The translations under genes were made by a program, and so were the position numbers. Shown here in pieces: positions 52,278 to 58,516 of a stretch of 58,516 nt of DNA. The stretch lies in contig NZ_JAMQQG010000215.1 of NCBI RefSeq assembly GCF_023716925.1, positions 1 through 58,516 on the forward strand. Direction: 5' to 3'. Position 1 is the stretch's first letter; each line of letters opens with the position of its first letter. The stretch is from Frankia sp. R82. Lineage in GTDB: Bacteria; Actinomycetota; Actinomycetes; Frankiales; Frankiaceae. A model generated the notes under the pieces. The model had not been told where the DNA came from. It was given only the letters and a program-made list of their open reading frames with translations, and ran no database searches.

Positions 52278-53339
52278 TCACGGGTGGAGCAGGATCTTGG
52301 TGGCGTCGGAGGCTGGCGTGTCCAGGAGCGCGAACGCCTGCCCGGCGTCGTCGAGGGCGACCTCGTGGGTGATCACCAGCCCGGGGCGCAGCACACCCGC
52401 GGCGAACGCGCGAACCGCATGCGTCCAGGCCCGCGACGGCGCGCCGAACACCGTGTGCAGGGTGATCCCCCCGACAACGAGATCGACCGGCGCCAACGGC
52501 CGGTCCTCGGCCGCGGCCAGGCCGGTCAAGACCACACGAGCGCCGCGGTGCGCGAGCGTCGTCGCCAGGTGGGCGCTGCCGGGCGCACCGGCCGCCTCCA
52601 CCACGACGTCGAAACGTCGCTGCCACCGGGTGCCCGTGGCCGCCTCGTCGGGGCTGATCAGCGTGGTCGCGCCGCAGGCGACCGCGAGATCGGCCCGGCG
52701 CGTGCGCGGGTCGACGGCGACGAGTTCGGCTGGTCCCCCCGCGGCCAGCAGCTGCGTGGCGAGCAGGCCCAGCGTTCCCGCGCCGACCATGGCGATCCGC
52801 ATGCCCGGCACGGCGGCGGCGAGCAGGCATGCGGCGGCGGCACACGCCGCCGGCTCCAGCCCGGCGGCGGCGCGCAGATCGATGCCGGCGGGCAGCGGGT
52901 GCAGCAGCGCGGCCGGCACGACCAGGTGGTCGCACCACGCCCCGGGACGGGTGAAACCGGTCTCGTCATACGGGCCGTCGCACAGGTGGGTATCCCCGCG
53001 CCGGCACGCGCCACAGATCCGACACGACCGCAGCCCCTCGGCGACGACCGGCCGTCCGATCAGGGACGGGTCGACCCCGGGCCCCACGGCTTCGACGGTG
53101 CCGGACCATTCGTGGCCGGGCAGCACCGGATACCGGACGTAGCCGGCGGGACGGGTGCCGTGCAGGATCTCCCGGTCCGACCCGCAGATGCCCGCCCACG
53201 CCACCCTGACCAGTACCTCCCCGGCCGCCGGGGGCGCGGGCACCACCGGACGAACGGTGAGCTGGCCGGGCGCGTCGATCCACACGGCCCGATCAGCCAC
53301 GCCCGCCACCAGCCCGCCCGATGAGACCCGTCCCGGCAT
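52278..53339 (-). CDS. Zinc-dependent medium-chain alcohol/sugar dehydrogenase
   Basis: The 353-residue MDR protein has the catalytic zinc site (C52 in WAGICGSDRE, H76-E77 in LPGHEWSG), the structural zinc quartet C106, C109, C112 and C120 in CRICGACRRGDTHLC, and a Rossmann domain with 'IAMVGAGTLGLLATQLLAAGG'. The family includes sorbitol, threonine and aldose dehydrogenases. As part of this operon it is the natural candidate for the first step, oxidation of an aldose to a lactone or of a sugar alcohol. ATG 53339 lies 24 bases after the dehydratase gene. Confidence 0.88.
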   Translation of the reverse strand: MPGRVSSGGLVAGVADRAVWIDAPGQLTVRPVVPAPPAAGEVLVRVAWAGICGSDREILHGTRPAGYVRYPVLPGHEWSGTVEAVGPGVDPSLIGRPVVAEGLRSCRICGACRRGDTHLCDGPYDETGFTRPGAWCDHLVVPAALLHPLPAGIDLRAAAGLEPAACAAAACLLAAAVPGMRIAMVGAGTLGLLATQLLAAGGPAELVAVDPRTRRADLAVACGATTLISPDEAATGTRWQRRFDVVVEAAGAPGSAHLATTLAHRGARVVLTGLAAAEDRPLAPVDLVVGGITLHTVFGAPSRAWTHAVRAFAAGVLRPGLVITHEVALDDAGQAFALLDTPASDATKILLHP

Positions 53340-53363
53340 CGAGCCGAACCGCGGATTGCGGCC

Positions 53364-54545
53364 TCACGTCGACGGCCTGCGGCCGGCCTTCGCCACCGGT
53401 CGGGTACCGCGCAGTTCCCAGCCGTCGGCGTACAGGTTGAAGTGGGCGCCCTGGGAGGGCCGGTCGCGGATGAAGTCGACATCGAGATCCACGCCCAGGC
53501 CCGGAGCCGTGGGCAGCGCGAAATAGCCGTCGACGACCTCGGGCAGGCCGGGTGCGGCCTGTTTGACCTCCTCGTCGGCGAAGTCGTTGAAGTGTTCCTG
53601 GATCTTGAAGTTGGGGGTGGTCGCGGCCAGGTGCAGGTTGGCGGCGGTCAGGACCGGCCCGCCGACGTTGTGCGGGGCGACGAGCATGTAGTGGGTCTCC
53701 GCGGTGGCGGCTAGCTTGCGGGTTTCGGCGATGCCGCCAAGATGGCCGATGTCGGGCTGGATGATGTCCGCGGCGCCGAGGTCGAACAGCTCGCGGTACT
53801 CGATCCGGTCGTGGATGCGTTCCCCGGTTGCGACCGGCAGCGCAATGCCGGCGGCGGCCTTCGCCAGCGCGCGCAGGTTCTCCGGCGGGACGGGTTCCTC
53901 GACCCAGGACGGCTCGAAGGGCACCAGCGCGGTGGCGATCCGGATCGCCTCGTGCGGGGAGAACCGGCCGTGCATCTCCACGAGGATCTCCACGTCCGGG
54001 CCGACCGCATCACGGACCGCCTCGACCAGACCGATCGAGCGGCGGCGCTCGGCGGGTTCGAGTTCGGCCCAGCCGGGGCCGAACGGGTCGAACTTCAACG
54101 CCCGGTAGCCCTGCTCGACCACCCGGCGGGCGGCGGCATGGAACTCCTGCGGCGTGCGTTCCACGGTGTACCAGCCGTTGGCGTAGGCCTTGATCCGGTC
54201 GCGGACCTTCCCGCCGAGCAGACGCCACACCGGCTGGCCCAGCGCCTTGCCCACGATGTCCCAGCAGGCCATCTCCACACACGCGATCCCGGACATGACG
54301 ATCTCACCGGCCCGGCCGTAGTCACCGCGTTTCATCCGCGCGACCAACGACTCGATGTCGAATGGGTCGGAACCGAGCACGTGGTTGCCGGCGGCCTCGT
54401 CGAGGTAGCCGAGCAGGGCGCGGGTGTGCCCGAGCATCCGGGTCTCCCCGACCCCGACCAGGCCGTCGTCGGTGTGCAGCCGCACGTAGGTCAGATCCCG
54501 CCACGGTGTGCCCAGCACGAACGTCTCAAGCCTGGAGATTTTCAC
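53364..54545 (-). CDS. Enolase-superfamily sugar-acid dehydratase (mandelate racemase subgroup)
   Basis: The 393-residue protein has the lid domain (1-110) and the barrel with metal ligands Glu190 (in ILVEMHGRFS), Glu216 (in SWVEEPVPPE) and Glu242 (in VATGERIHDR), plus QPDIGHLGGIAET (His268) and 'VAPHNVGGPV' (His292). E-x-H-G-R, EEP, GER and a barrel His are the pattern of D-galactonate/gluconate-type acid-sugar dehydratases, which remove water alpha to the carboxylate to give a 2-keto-3-deoxy acid. The exact substrate cannot be read. GTG 54545 overlaps the U32-like stop by four bases (GTGA). Confidence 0.88.
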   Translation of the reverse strand: MKISRLETFVLGTPWRDLTYVRLHTDDGLVGVGETRMLGHTRALLGYLDEAAGNHVLGSDPFDIESLVARMKRGDYGRAGEIVMSGIACVEMACWDIVGKALGQPVWRLLGGKVRDRIKAYANGWYTVERTPQEFHAAARRVVEQGYRALKFDPFGPGWAELEPAERRRSIGLVEAVRDAVGPDVEILVEMHGRFSPHEAIRIATALVPFEPSWVEEPVPPENLRALAKAAAGIALPVATGERIHDRIEYRELFDLGAADIIQPDIGHLGGIAETRKLAATAETHYMLVAPHNVGGPVLTAANLHLAATTPNFKIQEHFNDFADEEVKQAAPGLPEVVDGYFALPTAPGLGVDLDVDFIRDRPSQGAHFNLYADGWELRGTRPVAKAGRRPST

Positions 54546-55618
54546 CGGGTCACCAGCCGCGGTGCGTCCTTCGGCTCGGTCCCGGTTCGTGGTTGTGCCG
54601 TCGGTACCGGAACCGCCAGGTCGGCCGCGGGCAGGGTCGAGCCGGTGGCCGCCGGCCCGTAGCGGGCCAGGAGTTCGAGGCCGATCTCGGCGCGGCGGAC
54701 CCGTTCCCGGCCCAGCGCCACCGCCGTCGTGCTCAGATGGGTACCGGCCGGGTAGATGTTCGGGGCGTTGCGCAGCCCGAACTTCAGGTACACGGGCGCG
54801 GCGACGCGGACGATCTCCGCGATCTCGAAGTGCCGCACGAAGCCGCCCAGATCGTCGGGTGCTTCCACGTAAAGGTCGATCGGGATGTCGACGGCCGCCC
54901 GGACCGCGGCGAGCTGGGCCAGCGACAGGTCGGTCGGCACGTTGTAGGAGTCGGCGCCCAGACGGGCGGCGATCCGGATCGACGCGGGGTTCGCCAGGCC
55001 CATCTGGACGCTGGTCTTGAACCGCAGCCCGGCGGGCAGCTCGCCGACGGCGCGCATCTCGGCCGCCAGGGACAGCACCCCGAGATCGGTGACCAGGACG
55101 CCGCGGATACCTGCCTCGCAGGTGCGGCGGATGTCCTCCAGCACGTGAACCAGCTGTTCGGTGCCGCGGGCCTGGGTACCCAGGCCCGCGGCACCGGTGG
55201 CGAGCGCGGCCGCACCGGTGTCCCAGCCAGCCAGCGGTCGGGCGAACAGACTCACCTCGACCCGCGCCTCGGCGGCCGCCTGCGCGGTGTCCCGCAGCTC
55301 GCTGGCTGTCAACAGCAGGCCACCGCTGCCCTGCGAGACGCGATGCACGGTCACCCCACGCCGGCCGGCCTCGTCCAACACCGCCTCCAGCGCCGCCGGA
55401 CCCTCCACGCTTGGAATCTCGACCCGAAAGGCCCCTCCGTCGGGGAACCGCCCGGCACTGCTCGGCACCTCGTGGAGGTCCGCACCAGGAAGACCCGCGG
55501 CCCGTAGGAAATCGCGCGTTCGTTCCACTCCGATGCCCTTCTCGACACAACCGGGCACGCCGTGCACGGTGTGACCGCACACATGACGGCGATCCGCGGC
55601 TATGTACGCGCGGATCAT
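54542..55618 (-). CDS. U32-peptidase-like TIM-barrel protein of unknown activity
   Basis: The 358-residue protein has a TIM-barrel pattern: GIRGVLVTDLGVLSLAAEMR near 170-189, FKTSVQMGLANPASIRIAAR near 200-219, 'LGADSYNVPTDLSLAQLAAV', and IPIDLYVEAPDDLGGF near 245. This resembles the U32 peptidase-like family, whose known members include tRNA and quinone hydroxylation factors and many unstudied metabolic proteins. The iron-sulfur Cys set of those factors is not evident. As first gene of a sugar-acid operon, before the dehydratase and with overlapping stop and start, it more probably acts on a sugar-acid intermediate than on protein. ATG 55618 is 53 bases downstream of the LacI-type operator. 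Confidence 0.6.
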   Translation of the reverse strand: MIRAYIAADRRHVCGHTVHGVPGCVEKGIGVERTRDFLRAAGLPGADLHEVPSSAGRFPDGGAFRVEIPSVEGPAALEAVLDEAGRRGVTVHRVSQGSGGLLLTASELRDTAQAAAEARVEVSLFARPLAGWDTGAAALATGAAGLGTQARGTEQLVHVLEDIRRTCEAGIRGVLVTDLGVLSLAAEMRAVGELPAGLRFKTSVQMGLANPASIRIAARLGADSYNVPTDLSLAQLAAVRAAVDIPIDLYVEAPDDLGGFVRHFEIAEIVRVAAPVYLKFGLRNAPNIYPAGTHLSTTAVALGRERVRRAEIGLELLARYGPAATGSTLPAADLAVPVPTAQPRTGTEPKDAPRLVTR

Positions 55619-55670
55619 GGCTAGAAGAAGCTCGCTTGTGGATCATCTCTACTGATCCACTTTCGTTCGA

Positions 55671-55684
55671 TGTGAACGTTAACA
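55671..55684. promoter_or_regulatory. LacI-type operator
   Basis: TGTGAACGTTAACA is palindromic except for one position per half and matches the TGTTAACGTTAACA-type operator bound by LacI/GalR proteins with a central CG. It lies between the sugar-acid operon (start 55618, minus) and the LacI-family gene (start 55793, plus), so it may repress both. Confidence 0.75.
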
Positions 55685-55792
55685 TTCCCGTGTGCTGGTG
55701 TCCACGGGGCTGCGCGGATCCCGGCCACCAGCTGTGGCCACGGCCCGCACCGGTAGCCTGACGGCTGTCCACTGCCCGCAGGAGAGTGCGAT

Positions 55793-56917
55793 GTGGCCCC
55801 AGACCCCTCCGCCACCGGCACGCGGATGACCAGCCAGGCGCTCGGGTCCGACCCGGTGCCCGGCAGCCCACGCACCGGGTCGGTCATGCGTGACGTCGCG
55901 AGACTCGCGGGCGTCTCCCATCAGACGGTCTCCAGAGTGCTCAACGGCCACCCGAACGTGCGCGAGGCGACCCGCCAGCGCGTACTCGAGGCGGTGGAGG
56001 CACTGGGCTACCGCCGCAACCTCGCCGCCCGCGCGCTCGTCACCCGCCGGACCGGCACGCTCGGCATCGTCGGTTTCGAGACCACCCTGTTCGGACCGGC
56101 CTCCGTGCTCTACGCGCTCGAGGACGCCGCCCGCCGCGCCGGCTACTTCGTCAGCGTCACCACGATCCGCGACCTCGACCGCCGCTCGATCCTCGACGCC
56201 CTCGAACGGCTGCGCACCCAGTCGGTCGAGGCGGTCATCGCCCTCGCGCACAAACCCGCGATCACCGCCGCCCTCGCGCAGCTGCCAGACGCGTTTCCCC
56301 GCGTCGCGGTGGGCGGATCGGGAGGCGAGGACACGGTTTCGAGCGTGCGGGTGGACAACGTGACCGGCGCGGGCCTGGCCACCCGGTACCTGCTCGACCT
56401 CGGCCACCCGACCGTGCACCATGTCGCCGGGCCAGCGGACTGGCCGGAGGCGCGCCAACGCGAGGAAGGCTGGCGCGCCACGCTGGAGGACGCCGGTGCC
56501 ATGGTTCCACCGGTGCGGCCACACGACACCGCCCGTCGGGCCTGGGGGGCCGGTATCGGCTACGAGGAGGGTCGACTGCTTGCCGCGGACCCGTCGGTCA
56601 CCGCCGTCTTCTGCGCCAACGACTCCCTCGCGCTCGGAGTCCTGCGCGCCCTGCATGAGGCCGGACGACGGGTACCCGACGAGGTCAGCGTCATCGGCTT
56701 CGACGATGCCCCGGAGTCCGGCTATCTCATCCCCCCGCTGACCACCGTCCGACAGGACTTCGCGGCACTCGGCCAGCAAGGCATCGCCCTGCTGCTCGAC
56801 CAGTTCGATCACTCCGACCGTGCTGACCAGGCGAGGACACCACGCCAGGTGGTGCTCCCACCCGTCCTGATCCCACGGGCAAGTACCGCACCGCCCGGGC
56901 AACAGCCCCACGCCTGA
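55793..56917 (+). CDS. LacI/GalR-family transcriptional regulator
   Basis: The 374-residue protein has a LacI DNA-binding domain at about 31-80 (MRDVARLAGVSHQTVSRVLN, hinge-helix region 'RRNLAARALVTRRTGTLGIV') and a periplasmic-binding-like sensor domain (VEAVIALAHKPAI, 'TAVFCANDSLALGVLRAL', VSVIGFDDAPESGYLIPPLT). The N-terminal 30 residues are an unusual extension; translation could instead begin at the internal Met at about residue 32 (ATG 55886). It faces away from the sugar-acid operon across a perfect-looking LacI operator and probably represses that operon until a sugar or sugar acid binds. Confidence 0.88.
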   Translation: MAPDPSATGTRMTSQALGSDPVPGSPRTGSVMRDVARLAGVSHQTVSRVLNGHPNVREATRQRVLEAVEALGYRRNLAARALVTRRTGTLGIVGFETTLFGPASVLYALEDAARRAGYFVSVTTIRDLDRRSILDALERLRTQSVEAVIALAHKPAITAALAQLPDAFPRVAVGGSGGEDTVSSVRVDNVTGAGLATRYLLDLGHPTVHHVAGPADWPEARQREEGWRATLEDAGAMVPPVRPHDTARRAWGAGIGYEEGRLLAADPSVTAVFCANDSLALGVLRALHEAGRRVPDEVSVIGFDDAPESGYLIPPLTTVRQDFAALGQQGIALLLDQFDHSDRADQARTPRQVVLPPVLIPRASTAPPGQQPHA

Positions 56918-57171
56918 CACGTCCAGGATTCGGGCAGGCGGGCTGATCGCGCTGCTGTCGGGAGCGCGGGCTGGGACCAGGGCGAGCAGGGGCAGCTTCC
57001 TGAGCTGCCAGGCGTCGACCACCTGGTCGAGAATGTCCAGGGCCTGGCGCGGCTTCTCCCGGGAGCCGAGTCGGCCCGCCGGGTGGGCAGCTCCCGGGCA
57101 GCGCTCGTGGGCGCCGGGATCTCTGGCTGGCCGAAGCGCGCACTCGGCCTGGCGCCGACGTCACTACAGTA

Positions 57172-58424
57172 GTAGGCTGTCGTCGCTTAGTTCTGGTGTG
57201 TTTCGTGTCTGGATGAGAGGGTTGGGCCGGCAGGTCTTCCCGTCCTTCTGCCGGTCAGGACTGTGTCGTGGGTTCGCAGAAGAAGTGGCCGGTCACCTTG
57301 ACCGCGGCTGATCGTGACGCGCTGGTTCGGGTGACCTCGACGGGGGTTCATCCGGCGTCGATGATCCGGCGGGCGCGGGTCCTGCTCGCGTTGGACACCT
57401 CGGTCGGCCCGGTGGCCTCCCAGGAAGAGCTCGTGGTCCGGGTCGGGGTCTCGGGTGAGACGCTGCGGCTGGTCGCGAAGCGGTTCACCGAGACCGAGGG
57501 GGATGTGTGGGCCACGATCGGCCGGAAGGAACGGGAGCGTCCCCCGGTGCCGTCCCCGGTGACCGGTGAGGTCGAGGCCAGGCTGATCGCGCTGGCCTGC
57601 TCGCAGCCACCGGCGGGTTATGCCCGCTGGTCGCTGCGGCTGTTGGAGAAGCATGTCGCGCTGGTCGATGACATCCCGGACCTGGACCATTCCACCATCG
57701 GCCGGGTCCTAAAAAAACGAGGTTGCGTCCTCATCTGAAGAAGTGCTGGACGATCCCGCCGAAGGCGAACGCGCAGTTCGCCGCACGGATGGAAGACGTC
57801 CTGGCGGTCTACGCCCGACCCCACGACGCAGGCGTGCCCGTGGTGTGCATGGACGAGAAGCCCTACCAGCTGTTGGCCCACGCCCGCGACCCGATCCCCG
57901 CCACGCCAGGGCATGACCGGCGCGAGGACTCCGAGTACGTGCGCCACGGAACCTGTTCGATCTTCTGCTGGGTCGAGCCACTCGCCGGCTGGCGCCGCGT
58001 CCACGCCACCCCACGGCGCACCAGGATCGACTGGGCCCACCACGTCCGGCGCCTGCTCACCCTCGACTACCCCGACGCCGAACGGGTCGTGCTCGTCATG
58101 GACAACCTGAACACCCACAACATCGAATCGCTCTACGAAGCGTTCGACCCCGCTGTCGCGTTCACGCTCGCGCAACGACTCGAGATCCACCACACCCCCA
58201 AACACGGCTCCTGGCTCAACATCGCCGAGATCGAACTCGCCGCCCTGACCCGCCTAATGCCTCGACCGCCGCATCGACACCCTCGACGTCCTGAACACCG
58301 AACTCGACGCCTGGCAGACAGCCGTCAACGCCGACCAGCGCCAAGTTACCTGGCACTTCACCACCGACGACGCCCGCACCAAACTCCGCCACCTATACCC
58401 CACACATTAGCGGCGACAGTCTAC
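57172..58424 (+). mobile_element. IS630-family insertion sequence (1253 bp)
   Basis: The ends are imperfect inverted repeats: GTAGGCTGTCGTCGCTTA at the left and the complement of TTAGCGGCGACAGTCTAC at the right (three mismatches in 18). Each end is flanked by TA (57170-57171 and 58425-58426), the target duplication of IS630/Tc1-type elements. A single transposase gene fills it. Another element may begin directly to its right. Confidence 0.85.
57268..58410 (+). pseudogene. IS630-family transposase with A7 frameshift site and an extra lesion
   Basis: The first frame (57268-57738) has the helix-turn-helix part (MIRRARVLLALDTS, VGVSGETLRLVAKRF). At AAAAAAA (57711-57717) a -1 shift continues the protein as '[19 protein letters not shown]', normal IS630 sequence, so this is a programmed frameshift. 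The DDE residues are in [25 protein letters not shown] and [15 protein letters not shown]. Near 58254 an apparent extra T (CGCCTAATGCC) throws out the last 50 residues; the other frame completes the family C-terminus ([19 protein letters not shown] to TAG 58408-58410). The lesion leaves the catalytic triad but probably inactivates this copy, unless it is a sequencing error. Confidence 0.8.
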
Positions 58425-58485
58425 TAGTGGCGGTCTGCGGGGACTGTACGAGTAACGGTGTGACCCTGATCAGGGAGAACACCCG

Positions 58486-58516
58486 ATGACGATCATGACT
58501 GACATGGCGGACACTG
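58486..58516 (+). CDS. Start of a reading frame cut by the window edge
   Basis: ATG 58486 follows GGGAGAACACCC and opens a frame of ten codons to the window edge. The 60 bases between the IS630 end and this start look like the leader of another transposable element (perhaps a mutator/IS256 type), but that is only an impression. No function can be assigned from the fragment. Confidence 0.3.
   Translation, partial: MTIMTDMADT

Noticed and set aside
56918-57171. Possible gene fragment on the minus strand (frame reading RQALDILDQVVDAWQLRKLP)
   Set aside because: It looks protein-like over about 30 residues, but there is no start, no family match that I recognise, and it ends at the IS630 insertion. 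It may be a relic.
1-58516. CRISPR array or long direct repeats
   Set aside because: No regularly spaced repeats were seen; the only repeated sequences are the GH2/GH3 relics, paralogous motifs and operator-like palindromes.

Overview
The window is high-GC DNA of actinobacterial type. GTG and TTG starts are frequent, operons are tightly packed with ATGA, GTGA and TGATG overlaps, and lipoprotein-type transporter subunits and TetR/LacI/ROK regulators are present. The mix of insertion sequences, P450/Rieske/acyl-CoA genes and sugar catabolism would fit a soil or plant-associated actinomycete; Frankia or a relative is a guess, not shown by the sequence. There is no complete tRNA, no rRNA and no CRISPR array.

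Region 1 (1-6.6 kb) is a mobile and defence island. From the right, on the minus strand, it holds a cNMP-binding Crp/Fnr regulator, a three-helix membrane protein resembling Pycsar effectors, a class III nucleotidyl-cyclase-like protein and a P-loop protein. The P-loop gene is cut at its 3' end by an IS3-family element running off the left edge. The cyclase tail and the P-loop protein head share a Gly/Asn/Val-rich tag. Beyond it lies a large serine recombinase whose frame runs through a tRNA-3'-end-like sequence into the next operon.

Region 2 (6.5-21.8 kb) is an acyl-CoA degradation cluster: two acyl-CoA ligases, two thiolase-fold lipid-transfer-type proteins with a DUF35 partner, an aldehyde dehydrogenase, an SDR, an enoyl-CoA hydratase, two Rieske oxygenase genes (one truncated and missing a cluster ligand), a P450, a TetR regulator and an alpha-methylacyl-CoA racemase. 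This set resembles steroid, isoprenoid or branched-acid side-chain catabolism.

Region 3 (21.9-49.6 kb) is a sugar-catabolism neighbourhood: xylose isomerase and xylulokinase with a divergent ROK repressor; a frameshifted MMPL transporter; an HSL-type hydrolase; galT and galK; a GH2 and two GH3 glycosidases; a LivH-LivM-LivG fusion plus LivF; and three lipoprotein solute-binding proteins. Broken pieces of a second GH2 and a third GH3 gene show past duplication and decay. A related palindrome (ATTTCC...GGAAAT type) sits in three divergent promoter regions and may define a local regulon.

Region 4 (49.7-56.9 kb) is a LacI-controlled five-gene operon: U32-like TIM-barrel protein, enolase-superfamily sugar-acid dehydratase, zinc alcohol dehydrogenase, 2-oxoglutarate-semialdehyde-type dehydrogenase and SMP-30 lactonase. 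It has the logic of an oxidative Weimberg-type pathway from a sugar to 2-oxoglutarate, with the second dehydratase not obvious. The window ends with an IS630-type element carrying an A7 frameshift signal plus an extra lesion, and the start of one more reading frame.

Several genes (MMPL twice, IS630 once, perhaps the TetR at 19.9 kb) carry apparent single-base indels, so either decay or sequencing error is at work.
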